Positions 50,601-58,972 of a stretch of DNA of 64,000 bases are shown piece by piece. The notes beneath the pieces are model-generated. The model did not search any database and was not told where the DNA came from. It saw only the letters and a list, made by a program, of their open reading frames with translations. The position numbers and the translations under genes were made by a program. Positions within the stretch are counted from its first letter, which is position 1. Each line of letters begins with the position of its first letter. Source of the stretch: Bradyrhizobium jicamae (lineage in GTDB: Bacteria; Pseudomonadota; Alphaproteobacteria; Rhizobiales; Xanthobacteraceae); assembly GCF_001440395.1 (NCBI RefSeq), contig NZ_LLXZ01000059.1:1-64000 (forward strand). The letters are read 5' to 3'.

Positions 50601-52934
50601 GTGTCGCACAAGCTCCTGCCGTCGATTCTCCTCGCCTGCGCGCTGCTTTCCCTCCCGGCCTTCGCTCAGCCCGCCGCTCCACCGGCTGCCGCCGCCGCTG
50701 ACAGAGCCGGCGCGCTGACGCCCGATCAGGCGAACCGGGCGCTCGAAACGCTTTCCGACGACAAGAAGCGCGCCGAGATGATCGAGACGCTACGCGCGGT
50801 CGCCAATGCCCCGCAGCAGCCGCAAGCCGCAGCCGACAACAAATCCGCCGTTCCGCTGGAGGCAGACAGCCTGGGCGCGCAGCTCCTGCTGATGGTGTCC
50901 GAACAGGTTCGCGCGATCTCGCGCGAGGTCGTCGACATCGCGCACACGCTGACGCACTATCGCGCGTTCTACTGGTGGTTTCTGCGCACCGCCCAGGATC
51001 CGTCAGCCTATCATCAATTGTTCGATATCGCGTGGAAGCTGGCGCTGGTGTTCCTCTGCGCTCTTGCCGCCGAATGGCTGGTTTTCCGCCTGATCAAGCG
51101 GCCGGTGGCGCTCCTGGAAGCGCGGCTGCCGCAAGCGGCGCGCGCGCCGGTGCAGACGCTGGCTATCGCCGATCCGCCTTCGTCCGTGGCCGATGTCACG
51201 CCTGCGCCCGAGTTGCAGCGGCGGCGCCTCGGCCTGGCGCGCGCTTGGCAGTCGCTGATCAGGCTGCCCTTCGTGCTGGGGCGTCTCATGCTCGAACTGC
51301 TGCCGGTGCTCGTCTTTCTCGGCATCGCCACGATGCTCCTGGGCACGGAGATCGGCGATCTGCCGACACCCCGCCTGGTGATCCTGGCTGTTATCAACGC
51401 CTATGCGCTGTCGCGTGTGCTGATCTGTGTGGTGCGGGCGCTGGCCGGGCCGTTCGGCCTGTTTCGCGTTCGCGCCGAGACCGCGGCCTATATCGAGATC
51501 TGGGCACGGCGCATCGTCGCCGTCGGCGTCTCCGGCATCGCGTTCGCCAATGTGGCGCTGCTGCTGGGCCTGCACCGCGCCGGCTACGCCGCGCTGCTGC
51601 GCCTGGTGATGCTGGTCGTGCACCTCTTCATCGTCGTCATTATCCTGCAATGCCGGAAGCCGGTCGCTGACGCCATTCGCGCGCCGGCTGGTCGCGATGG
51701 CGTTGCGGCGAGGGCGCGTAACCGCATCGCCGGCCTGTGGCACTATCTTGCGATCGCGCTCGATCTCGCGCTGTGGGCGGTGTGGGCGCTCAACATCCGC
51801 AATGGCTATGCGCTGCTGCTGCAGTATTTCGTCGGCACCATCGCGGTCGCGCTGATCGTGCGTCTCGCGACCATGCTGGTGCTGAGCCTGATCGATCGCG
51901 GTTTCCGCATCAGCCCGGATCTGCTGCAGCGTTTCCCGGGCCTGGAAGCCCGCGCCAACCGCTATCTGCCGCTGCTCCGCAACATCATCTCGGCGGCGAT
52001 CGCCTTCATCGGCCTCGTAGCGCTGCTGGAAGTCTGGGGCGTCGATGCCATCGTCTGGTTCTACGGCGGCCAGATCGGCAGCCGGCTGCTGTCTGCCGTA
52101 GTGACGATCGGCATCGCTGCGCTGGCTGCTGCCGCCATCTGGGAGATCAGCAACGCGCTGATGGATCGCCAGATCAGTGCGCTCTCGCGCGACGGCCATT
52201 ACGTGCGCGCGGCACGCTTGCGCACCTTCCAGCCGATGCTGCGAACGGCGCTGCTGGGCCTGATCGTCACCGTGGTCGGCTTGACCGCGCTCAGCGAAAT
52301 CGGCGTCAATGTCGCGCCATTGCTCGCCGGCGCCGGCATCGTCGGCATCGCCATCGGCTTCGGCTCGCAGAAGCTGGTGCAGGACCTCATCACCGGGCTG
52401 TTCCTGCTGCTCGAGAACACCGTGCAGGTCGGCGACAACGTCACGCTCTCGGGCCTGTCGGGCGTTGTGGAGAACGTTTCGATCCGCACCCTGCGCCTGC
52501 GCGCCGGGGACGGCTCGGTGCATATCGTGCCCTTCAGTGCGGTAACGACGATCACCAATTCGAGCCGCGGTGCCGGCAATGCGGCCGTCAGCGTCAATGT
52601 GTCCTACAAGGAAGACACCGACCGCGCCGGCGAGCTCCTCAAGGACATCGTCGCCGAGATGCGCAGCGAGCCCGAATACCGGCATTTGATCCGCGGCGAT
52701 CTCGAATTGTGGGGCGTCGACAAGGTGGACGGCTCGATGGCCTCGATCGTCGGCCAGATTCGCTGCACCGACGCCGGCCGCTGGCCGGTGCAGCGTGAAT
52801 TCAATCGCCGCATGAAGCGGCGATTCCAGGAACGTGGCATCCAAATCGCGCCAGGCGGCCAAACCATTCTGATGCAGGTGCCTGCGCCGGCCGAAATCGC
52901 TTCGGATGCTATGCCCCGGCGCGCGGCGGGCTAG
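50601..52934 (+). CDS. Large MscS-type mechanosensitive ion channel
   Basis: A 777-aa inner-membrane channel. GTG at 50601 follows AAAGAGG and starts a signal peptide (SHKLLPSILLACALLSLPAFA-QP); a longer frame begins at 50484. A periplasmic helical part (about 25-130) precedes about ten transmembrane helices, as in the YbiO/YjeP-like large MscS proteins. The pore-lining helix and gate lie in APLLAGAGIVGIAIGFGSQKL (about 575-595), followed by LLLENTVQVGDNVTLSGLSG and the cytosolic beta-domain. It protects against hypo-osmotic shock. Confidence 0.92.
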   Translation: MSHKLLPSILLACALLSLPAFAQPAAPPAAAAADRAGALTPDQANRALETLSDDKKRAEMIETLRAVANAPQQPQAAADNKSAVPLEADSLGAQLLLMVSEQVRAISREVVDIAHTLTHYRAFYWWFLRTAQDPSAYHQLFDIAWKLALVFLCALAAEWLVFRLIKRPVALLEARLPQAARAPVQTLAIADPPSSVADVTPAPELQRRRLGLARAWQSLIRLPFVLGRLMLELLPVLVFLGIATMLLGTEIGDLPTPRLVILAVINAYALSRVLICVVRALAGPFGLFRVRAETAAYIEIWARRIVAVGVSGIAFANVALLLGLHRAGYAALLRLVMLVVHLFIVVIILQCRKPVADAIRAPAGRDGVAARARNRIAGLWHYLAIALDLALWAVWALNIRNGYALLLQYFVGTIAVALIVRLATMLVLSLIDRGFRISPDLLQRFPGLEARANRYLPLLRNIISAAIAFIGLVALLEVWGVDAIVWFYGGQIGSRLLSAVVTIGIAALAAAAIWEISNALMDRQISALSRDGHYVRAARLRTFQPMLRTALLGLIVTVVGLTALSEIGVNVAPLLAGAGIVGIAIGFGSQKLVQDLITGLFLLLENTVQVGDNVTLSGLSGVVENVSIRTLRLRAGDGSVHIVPFSAVTTITNSSRGAGNAAVSVNVSYKEDTDRAGELLKDIVAEMRSEPEYRHLIRGDLELWGVDKVDGSMASIVGQIRCTDAGRWPVQREFNRRMKRRFQERGIQIAPGGQTILMQVPAPAEIASDAMPRRAAG

Positions 52935-53391
52935 AGCGTTTACCCATAGACGCCTGATGTCGACATTCAGGGTGAACCGGGTACAGGACGGGTTGGAGGT
53001 CGACCTCTGCTTGTGGTCCTCGACGGCCCGCGACTGGAGCGATCACCATATCCAGCGGGTAGATAACAGGAGAAATAGTGCCCGGTTACCTCTGTAGTTG
53101 GCCGCAGGTCGCGTGGTTTCAACCCCACCCATAATCGTCGTCCCGTCGCGGTCACAGACCCGCCATTCCCACTTTGTCAGACTTCGTTTGGTAATCAATA
53201 CTTCGAACACGGTTCCGGCCCCAGTTGCGTTCCATCAAGATACCAATGGGCCGCAAGGTGTCGGTTCGCTTTTAGACTCTCAGACATCCATTGGATGACA
53301 GTGGGGTGTTTGAAACGGCGTTTTAAACAGCGTCCAGCAAGGCTTCGGATGGAGGAGGTCGTCAGCTGGTCGCGGTTTTGACCCGCAAATC
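52935..53391. other. Long intergenic region, contains one small gene
   Basis: No large gene is present. The part 53043-53210 encodes a 55-aa protein on the minus strand, described separately. The rest shows no dispersed repeat, no RNA gene and no terminator that I can identify. Some short frames on both strands lack protein-like composition. Confidence 0.5.
53043..53210 (-). CDS. Conserved-looking 55-aa protein
   Basis: A GTG start at 53210 preceded by GGGGCCGG gives a 55-aa protein: MFEVLITKRSLTKWEWRVC, DRDGTTIMGGVETTRPAANY, RGNRALFLLLSTRWIW. The pattern of hydrophobic strand, W-x-W-x-V, D-G-x-x-x-x-G-G, T-R-x-A-A, then A-L-F-x-L-L is that of a compact beta-beta-alpha domain seen in many small Bradyrhizobium proteins. 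It is too short to be called by length alone, but the composition is convincing. Function unknown. Confidence 0.55.
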   Translation of the reverse strand: MFEVLITKRSLTKWEWRVCDRDGTTIMGGVETTRPAANYRGNRALFLLLSTRWIW

Positions 53392-54843
53392 TCATCGCAC
53401 GATCCGTGCGAGAATTCGCGCGGCCTGGTCGATCTCTTTCTCGTTCCAGGCGGCGAAGCCGAGAAACAGGCCCTTTTCGCCGGTCCGGTGATACAGCATG
53501 CTGGATAGCGGCCGGCTGACGACACCAGCTTCGAGCAGCCGTGCCGATAATTGCCGGTCGCTGGTTCGGGGATCGCACCTTGCCAGCAATTGCATGCCAC
53601 CGGCCGGAGCTTCGAGGGCGAGACGGTCGCTGGTCTCCGCGGCCAGCGCCTGCAACATGCAGTCGCGGCGGCTCTTGTAGAGCCGCGTCATCCTCTTGAT
53701 GTGACCGAGATAGGCGCCGGCGCTGATGAACTCGGCCAGCGCGTCCTGCATGGTGATCGACGTCAGCATCCCCATGTGGCGCTGCGCGCGCTCGAACGTT
53801 TCGATGTGCGCCTCTGATACAACGACGTATCCGATGCGGATGTCGGCATAGGTCGCTTTCGAGAAGGTGCCGAGATAGAACACGCGCGGCGATGGCGCGA
53901 GGCCCTGCAGCGCGGCCACCGGGCGTGCCTCGTAGTGAAATTCGCCGTCATAATCGTCCTCGATAATGCACGCGCCGGCAGCATCGGCGTAGCGAAGCAG
54001 TTCAAGGCGGCGGCCGATCGGCATCAGCCGCCCGGTCGGGTACTGGTGCGACGGCGTGACGAAGATCAGCCGCGGCGCATTCTTCGCTTCCTTGGGCGCG
54101 GCGATGGCCATGCCTTGTGCGTCGAGTGGGATCGCCGAGACGGTGGCGCCGGCCGTCGATAATGCGACATGCGCGCCGCCATAGCCGGGGCTTTCGATCC
54201 AGGCGTGATCGCCCGGTTCGAGCAGGGCGTTGGCCACCAGCGTCAGGCCGGCCTGCGCCGTCGGCACGATCAGGATCTGGCCGGGCTTTGCCTTGATCCC
54301 GCGATGAACCACGAGATGCCCGAGCAACGCCTCCTGCAGCGGCGGATGGTTGATCGGGCGGTCGCGGCGCAGTGGGGCATTTCGCGCCGCGCGCCGCAGG
54401 CAGCGGCTCCATTCATCGTGCGGAAATTCGCGCTCGTCCGCCAGTCCCGGCTGAAACGGCCGCGGCCGTCCGTCATGGACAGGCGGCCAGTTCGCCCTTT
54501 GCAGCCTGCGCGCCCAGGACGACAGCTCGATCCGCGCATCGCCGGCGCGATTGCTCCGCCGCAAAGCCTGGCGGCGATCGAGCGACAGGCCTTCGGCGAC
54601 GATCGGACGGCGTCCAACGGAAAGCAAGAGATAGCCTTCCGCGGCCAATTGCTCGATCGCGAACGAGATGGTGTTGCGCGAAAGCGCGAGCGACTGGGCA
54701 AGCTGCCGGCTCGACGGCAGGCGCTGGCCGGGCGCCAGCTGCCCGTCCGCGATGAGGCGCCGCAACTGGTCGGTGAGCTGGCGCGTCAGCGTCTCGCCGC
54801 CATCGCGCGCCAGATGCAGCATTCCGGGCAGCAGGTCGTCCAT
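53392..54843 (-). CDS. MocR-type PLP-dependent transcriptional regulator
   Basis: A 483-aa fusion: winged HTH of GntR type at the N terminus (about 18-80: LTRQLTDQLRRLIADGQLAPGQRLPSSRQLAQSLALSRNTISFAIEQL) followed by an aspartate-aminotransferase fold (about 110-475) with the PLP lysine in FYLGTFSKATYADIRIGY and the substrate-Arg region near the end. MocR/PdxR proteins sense PLP or amino acids. The ATG at 54843 follows AGGG. It is divergent from an EamA transporter with operator-like repeats between them, the classic MocR arrangement. Confidence 0.92.
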   Translation of the reverse strand: MDDLLPGMLHLARDGGETLTRQLTDQLRRLIADGQLAPGQRLPSSRQLAQSLALSRNTISFAIEQLAAEGYLLLSVGRRPIVAEGLSLDRRQALRRSNRAGDARIELSSWARRLQRANWPPVHDGRPRPFQPGLADEREFPHDEWSRCLRRAARNAPLRRDRPINHPPLQEALLGHLVVHRGIKAKPGQILIVPTAQAGLTLVANALLEPGDHAWIESPGYGGAHVALSTAGATVSAIPLDAQGMAIAAPKEAKNAPRLIFVTPSHQYPTGRLMPIGRRLELLRYADAAGACIIEDDYDGEFHYEARPVAALQGLAPSPRVFYLGTFSKATYADIRIGYVVVSEAHIETFERAQRHMGMLTSITMQDALAEFISAGAYLGHIKRMTRLYKSRRDCMLQALAAETSDRLALEAPAGGMQLLARCDPRTSDRQLSARLLEAGVVSRPLSSMLYHRTGEKGLFLGFAAWNEKEIDQAARILARIVR

Positions 54844-54844
54844 A

Positions 54845-54891
54845 ACTGGCCCTAGGAAATTACCAAGACTGGTTCTTTCATTAGAGCCAGT
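54845..54891. promoter_or_regulatory. Operator-like repeats in the MocR-EamA divergent region
   Basis: Three copies of a nine-base element: ACTGGCCCT (54845-54853), ACTGGTTCT (54868-54876) and its inverse AGAGCCAGT (54883-54891). The first two are direct repeats 23 bp apart, about two helical turns; the second and third form an inverted repeat with 8 of 9 matches. MocR regulators bind such direct or inverted repeats next to their own and the target promoter. Confidence 0.6.
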
Positions 54892-54938
54892 TGAAAGGCT
54901 AGGCAACACGGATCGGCTGATGACGAGGCGCGTGCGAA

Positions 54939-55847
54939 ATGGCCAGTGGACTTTCGACCCGTAATGCGGCGGTGCTGCTCAGCGGCGTCGTGCTGGCGTG
55001 GGGGACCAACTGGCCGGTGACGAAGCTGATCGTGCACGACGTGCCGCCGCTTTGGGCGACTGCGATACGCTGCATGATTGCGGCGGCCACGCTGGCGCCG
55101 ATGTTGTGGGCGCAGGGGACGTTCATCGTGCCGAAGCGCGGCGACCTGCCGGTGGTGTTCTGCACCTCGATCCTGCACCTGGTGGCGTTTTCGGCGCTGG
55201 TCGCGGCCGGGCTGCAATACGTGCCGGCGGGCAGGGCGATCGTGCTCGGCTATACGACGCCGATCTGGGTTGCGATCGGCGCTGCCATGCTCCTGTCTGA
55301 ACCGATCACGCGTCACCGCGCGCTCGGTATCGTGTTCGGCCTGGCGGGGCTTGCTGTCATCTTCAATCCGCAGACACTGGACTGGAGCGACCGTCAGGCG
55401 CTGTTCGGCAGCGGTCTCATTCTGCTCGCGGCGTTCTGCTGGGCCGGCAATATCGTTTACGTCCGAGCGCACCGATGGATCTCGACGCCCTTCCAGCTCG
55501 TGTTCTGGCAGGTGCTGCTGGCGGCGGCGTTGCTGTCGCTCATCGCATGGCTCGCGGAAGGCCCGCCGCATATCGCGTGGACGGCGCGTCTTGCCGCGTT
55601 GATGCTCTATAGCGGCATCGTCTGCACGGCATTCGCCAACTGGGCGATGACCATGGTGAACCGCAGCCTGCCGGCCGTGACTACCTCGCTGTGCCTGTTG
55701 GCAACGCCGCTGCTCGGCATCGTCAGCGCTGCCGCGATCCTGAACGAGCCGCTGGAGCCTTCATTGTTTCTGGCGATGGCCCTCATCATCGGCGGCATCG
55801 CGCTCGGCACCGTCGCGGGCGGTTCGCTTCGCGAAAAGACGACCTAG
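54939..55847 (+). CDS. EamA/DMT-family transporter
   Basis: A 302-aa inner-membrane protein with ten predicted helices in two EamA halves (about 10-145 and 155-295). Typical features are VLAWGTNWPVTKLIVHDVPPLW near the start, GYTTPIWVAIGAAMLLSEPITR at the end of the first half, and [23 protein letters not shown] glycines in the second half ([13 protein letters not shown]). DMT proteins export or import amino acids, purines and other metabolites. Divergent from the MocR regulator, which probably controls it. Its end overlaps the next gene by 4 bp. Confidence 0.88.
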   Translation: MASGLSTRNAAVLLSGVVLAWGTNWPVTKLIVHDVPPLWATAIRCMIAAATLAPMLWAQGTFIVPKRGDLPVVFCTSILHLVAFSALVAAGLQYVPAGRAIVLGYTTPIWVAIGAAMLLSEPITRHRALGIVFGLAGLAVIFNPQTLDWSDRQALFGSGLILLAAFCWAGNIVYVRAHRWISTPFQLVFWQVLLAAALLSLIAWLAEGPPHIAWTARLAALMLYSGIVCTAFANWAMTMVNRSLPAVTTSLCLLATPLLGIVSAAAILNEPLEPSLFLAMALIIGGIALGTVAGGSLREKTT

Positions 55848-56494
55848 TTCGCCACGAAATACCAGCGCTCGCCGTAGCGGACGAGCTGGGTCGGCGGCTT
55901 GTGCTTGAACTCGAAGAAGTTCTTGGGATCGCTGCCCGGTGGCATGTGCAGGAAGCCGGTGAAATAGTGCTTGAGGCCGCGCGAGGTCAGAAACAGCACA
56001 TAGGTGCCCTGATCCGTTTCGTCGACGACGATGTCGTTGCCGACGGACACATTAGGCCCGCGGTCGCCGAGCGCGATCAGGCTCTTGTTGTAGGAGACAT
56101 TGGGCTTCAGCTCGCCAGCCTCGACCCGGGCCACGATCCGCTCGCGATTATTCCGGTGCCAGTAGAAGTTCTGCTGCAGCGCGATCTGGTGCAGCGGCGC
56201 GTAGGCGAGAATGGCGAGCGTCAGCGCGCAGATCAGGAAGGGGAGGGCGAATTTCGTGCCGCCGGTCCGGATCTTCACGAGCAGCGTCGCCGACCACACG
56301 ATGCAGCCGAAGAACAATAGCGCCACCAGCGGCACGATGACGAGCAGGACGAAGCCGGAGGGCCAGTCCGCCATCGACAGCTCGAAGATCGCGATCGTCA
56401 GCGTGAAGGCTGAAATCGCGATCGCCGCCACCAGCGCGGCGCGAACCGACGGCCCGGTCGCGTCCGTCGTCGTCTGGGATAGCGCTTCAGTCAT
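55844..56494 (-). CDS. Membrane protein with C-terminal soluble domain, unknown function
   Basis: A 216-aa protein with three transmembrane helices (about residues 18-40, 48-72 and 80-100), then a roughly 110-residue soluble domain (LHQIALQQNFYWHRNN...RGPNVSVGNDIVVDETDQGTYVLFLTSRGL...). The soluble part should face the periplasm or cytoplasm depending on topology. It is convergent with the EamA gene (4-bp overlap of ends). A CtrA-type site lies in the upstream region shared with the next divergent gene. No known domain recognised. Confidence 0.7.
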   Translation of the reverse strand: MTEALSQTTTDATGPSVRAALVAAIAISAFTLTIAIFELSMADWPSGFVLLVIVPLVALLFFGCIVWSATLLVKIRTGGTKFALPFLICALTLAILAYAPLHQIALQQNFYWHRNNRERIVARVEAGELKPNVSYNKSLIALGDRGPNVSVGNDIVVDETDQGTYVLFLTSRGLKHYFTGFLHMPPGSDPKNFFEFKHKPPTQLVRYGERWYFVAN

Positions 56495-56554
56495 GCCCGG
56501 GCTGTTCCGCTTCCGCCGTCTGCTTAAGGGTCCAGCCCCGTGCCATTCCGAGGC

Positions 56555-56573
56555 TTAACGGGCCGTTAACCAT
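56555..56573. promoter_or_regulatory. Full CtrA-type binding site between divergent genes
   Basis: TTAA at 56555-56558, seven bases, then TTAACCAT at 56566-56573: an exact TTAA-N7-TTAA with the extended CCAT seen in CtrA half-sites. It lies 61 bp upstream of the membrane-protein start (56494, minus) and 75 bp before the 82-aa gene (56648, plus). Confidence 0.6.
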
Positions 56574-56647
56574 ATCGGCCCCAACAATAGCCCCACAGGA
56601 CGGTCGGCCGCCATGGCCGGCCGGTCGGCAAATCGAAGGGGCGCGGA

Positions 56648-56896
56648 ATGGATTTCGATCGCTATCTGGCTGCCAAGACCCCGGCTACCCTCGAAGAACT
56701 CAGGTTGCGGGTGACCTTTGCGCTCGACCGCCATCCGCTGTGCCGCGGCATCGAATTCGACATCGTCAAGATGCCCCGTAACCGCAAAGGCAACTGGACC
56801 GTCACCCTGCAGACGATCGCTCCCGACGCCCTGTGGGAGGCGTCCGATATCGTTGCCGACATCCAGGAAGCCTACGAATTGGCCGCCGCGGCCTGA
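56648..56896 (+). CDS. 82-aa protein, unknown function
   Basis: A small soluble protein (MDFDRYLAAKTPATLEELRL...LDRHPLCRGIEFDIVKMPRNRKGNWTVTLQTI...VADIQEAYELAAAA). The mix of an N-terminal helix, a charged beta-hairpin (KMPRNRKGNWTVTLQT) and a C-terminal helix suggests a compact alpha-beta fold. It is preceded by GAAGGGGCGG. The CtrA-type site lies upstream. Conserved hypothetical in appearance, function unknown. Confidence 0.7.
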   Translation: MDFDRYLAAKTPATLEELRLRVTFALDRHPLCRGIEFDIVKMPRNRKGNWTVTLQTIAPDALWEASDIVADIQEAYELAAAA

Positions 56897-57000
56897 TTCG
56901 AGGCCGCTTCGGGACGATTTCCCAGCTTTTCGATCACTTCGGCGTGCCCGCCGGCATCGTAAAGCCTCATTTGTCATCCAGTTTTTGGCAAAAGGGCCAA

Positions 57001-57753
57001 ATGCCGGCGGGAATGGAGACCTTTTTGACCAAGACCATGACGATCGTCGCGCTGCTCGGTTTCCTCGTGGTCGGCGCCGCCGTCACGGCGATTGTTGGCC
57101 GCGACAGCATACCTGCCGCCCGGTTCGAACTGGCGTCGGCGTCCACCGTCCAGGCTCCGGTCTCGAACAAGGAAAGCAAGAAGGATCGCCTCGCGGTCGT
57201 CAGCTACGCCACCGCCGCGCTTGAACCCCAGCCGATGGATGCTGCGCTGAACGAATCGCTGCGCCGGGCCTACGCCTCGACCTCGCCCGCCGATCTTGGC
57301 ATGCCCAAGGAGATCGCGGCTCCCACCGCTCCGTCCACGACACAGGCTCTCGCGCCGGTCACCGTGCCTGCGCCCGCCGCCAAGCCCAAGGGTCCTGAGC
57401 TCAAGGCCACCGAGCCCAAAGCAGCCGCCAAGCCGCAGCCGCAGAAAAGCTATGCGCTCCTCAGCGACGTCCAGATCGCCGGCATCAAGGACCGCCTGAA
57501 ACTGTCCGCGTCGCAGGAGTCCTACTGGCCGCCGGTGGAGACCGCGCTGCGCGCCGTGGCCCGCAAGATTCATGCGGGCCGGCAGGCCAATCCGAACGCG
57601 CCGGGCGTGCCGATCGATCCCGACTCCGCGGAAGTCCAGCAATTGAAATCGGCGGCGATGCCGCTGCTGTTCCAGTTGCGTGAAGATCAGAAGAGCGAAG
57701 TCCGCTCGCTCGCCCGCATCATCGGCCTGGATAAAGTCGCTGCGATGATCTGA
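57001..57753 (+). CDS. Membrane-anchored protein, unknown function
   Basis: A 250-aa protein. The ATG at 57001 follows AAAGGG; the longer frame to 56833 reads into the preceding gene. One N-terminal transmembrane helix (LTKTMTIVALLGFLVVGAAVTAIVG) anchors a Pro/Ala/Lys-rich linker (about 95-150) and a C-terminal helical domain (LLSDVQIAGIKDRLKLSASQESYW...LMF-like FQLREDQKSEVRSLARIIGL). The last part contains LxLxxxQxxxW and looks like a periplasmic heat-resistance or Spy-like helical bundle, but I cannot confirm this. Same orientation as the next envelope protein. Confidence 0.68.
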   Translation: MPAGMETFLTKTMTIVALLGFLVVGAAVTAIVGRDSIPAARFELASASTVQAPVSNKESKKDRLAVVSYATAALEPQPMDAALNESLRRAYASTSPADLGMPKEIAAPTAPSTTQALAPVTVPAPAAKPKGPELKATEPKAAAKPQPQKSYALLSDVQIAGIKDRLKLSASQESYWPPVETALRAVARKIHAGRQANPNAPGVPIDPDSAEVQQLKSAAMPLLFQLREDQKSEVRSLARIIGLDKVAAMI

Positions 57754-57807
57754 TCGGCGAACGCAAGCGGCCGCTGGTTCCAGAAGTCTCACGCACAACA
57801 TCGTACA

Positions 57808-57832
57808 GGAACATCGTCCCTCGCCACGCGTT
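57808..57832 (+). promoter_or_regulatory. EcfG-type general stress promoter
   Basis: GGAAC (57808-57812), 16 bases, CGTT (57829-57832) is a perfect match to the EcfG consensus GGAAC-N16/17-CGTT of the alphaproteobacterial general stress response. It lies 27 bp before the start codon of the downstream gene. Confidence 0.6.
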
Positions 57833-57858
57833 GCCCGCGAGGATGAGGGAGACTGACG

Positions 57859-58590
57859 ATGCGTACAGCAACCGCCTATTTTGCCGGGGTAGGAACCGTT
57901 GTCGTGGCGGTCGCCGCCGGTCTTGGCGGTGGCTATTTTGCCGCGAATGTCGTGAGCCCGCCGACGCAGACGGTTTCCAAGCTGGAACGCAGGATGTCGG
58001 CGGAGTCGATTCCCGTCGCCGCGGCGCCGGCAGAGGTGCCCCATGCTGCAGCCAATCCCGCTCCTGCTCCCCCTCCCGCGCCGGCACAGGAGCAGGCGCA
58101 AACGCAGCCACAGTCCCAGCAGCCACAACAGCCCCAGACGCAACAACAGCCGCAAACCGCCGCGGCACCGTCGCCCGCCAACAAGGCTCCTGCCGACGAG
58201 AAGACGACCAGCAACAATGCAGCGAACAACAACGTAGTGGCGGTGCAGCCCGTCCATCCGGCGCCGCAACCTTCGAAGCCTGTCGAACAGGCTGCTGACA
58301 GGACCGCCGCGCCGCAGACGCAGGACGCGTTTGCCAAGGCGCGCGATGCCGACCTCAAGCGCGCGGCAGCCGAACAGCGGCGCGCCGAGCGCCGTCAGCG
58401 CTGGGCCGAAAAACGCCGGCTGCGTCAGCCGCAGCCGCGCGAGCAGGAACTCGATGCTGTCGAGGACCGGATCCGTGAAGAGACCGAGCCGCGGCGCATT
58501 CGGATCCGGGAAGAGGCCGGGCCGAGAGACCTGTTCGCCGAGCCGGCGCGCATCGAAGGCCCCCGGATCAGGCTGTTCGATCAGGATTGA
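57859..58590 (+). CDS. Pro/Gln-rich membrane-anchored protein, unknown function
   Basis: A 243-aa protein, ATG at 57859 after GGGAGA. An N-terminal helix (residues about 5-30: AYFAGVGTVVVAVAAGLGGGYFA) anchors a long Pro/Gln/Ala-rich stretch (about 55-155) with poly-Q and PQQPQ runs. A strongly basic, coiled-coil-like C-terminal part follows (KARDADLKRAAAEQRRAERRQRWAEKRRLRQ...), and the end is rich in Glu and Arg. The composition suggests a peptidoglycan- or DNA-binding or spacer role. A perfect EcfG-type promoter suggests stress induction. Confidence 0.66.
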   Translation: MRTATAYFAGVGTVVVAVAAGLGGGYFAANVVSPPTQTVSKLERRMSAESIPVAAAPAEVPHAAANPAPAPPPAPAQEQAQTQPQSQQPQQPQTQQQPQTAAAPSPANKAPADEKTTSNNAANNNVVAVQPVHPAPQPSKPVEQAADRTAAPQTQDAFAKARDADLKRAAAEQRRAERRQRWAEKRRLRQPQPREQELDAVEDRIREETEPRRIRIREEAGPRDLFAEPARIEGPRIRLFDQD

Positions 58591-58626
58591 CCCAGCCGGA
58601 GCAATCGCAGCGATGTAGCTTTCCGT

Positions 58627-58672
58627 ATCCCGGACACGATGCAGCGTGAAACACTGCATCGCAGGGCCGGGA
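58627..58672. repeat. Palindromic repeat between convergent genes
   Basis: TCCCGG/CCGGGA ends and an inner perfect inverted repeat CGATGCAG (58637-58644) / CTGCATCG (58654-58661). It lies between the convergent small genes and probably terminates both or is one more copy of a dispersed repeat family. Confidence 0.6.
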
Positions 58673-58735
58673 CCCAACCGTCGCGCGATATAGACCCCGC
58701 ATCGCACGCATCAAAATCAAACCAATAGTTACGTC

Positions 58736-58972
58736 CTAGCCGCCGCGCGATTCCACCACCTTGCGGCACGCTTCCGAGAGATTTGCCTTGTTCGCTTTCA
58801 GGCAGGCGTTCATCTGCGGCGGCTTGCCGATATGCTCGGCGCAGAATTTTCCGGCATCCGAACGGCAGGCCATCTGCTCCTGCGCGGTCGGTCCGGATTG
58901 CGCCTGCGCCAGCGAGCCGGCGGCGAGCGACAGGACCAGGGCTGCGGCTGCGACATGGATTGATTTCATCAT
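58736..58972 (-). CDS. Small secreted cysteine-rich-repeat protein
   Basis: A 78-aa protein with a signal peptide (MMKSIHVAAAALVLSLAAGSLAQA-QSG). The mature part (about 54 aa) has four cysteines in a CR repeat-like spacing: EQMACRSDAGKFCAEHIG...NACLKANKANLSEACRKVV. This resembles the Cys-rich repeat of eukaryotic GLG1 and bacterial 'cysteine rich repeat' proteins. AAAGGTGA precedes the ATG. Probably periplasmic and disulphide-bonded. Function unknown. Confidence 0.75.
   Translation of the reverse strand: MMKSIHVAAAALVLSLAAGSLAQAQSGPTAQEQMACRSDAGKFCAEHIGKPPQMNACLKANKANLSEACRKVVESRGG

Noticed and set aside
51003..52862. 619-codon open frame antisense to the MscS gene
   Set aside because: It is a shadow of high-GC codon use on the opposite strand; its protein is rich in Arg, Asp and His with no domain or signal, while the plus-strand frame has a signal peptide, helices and the MscS signature.
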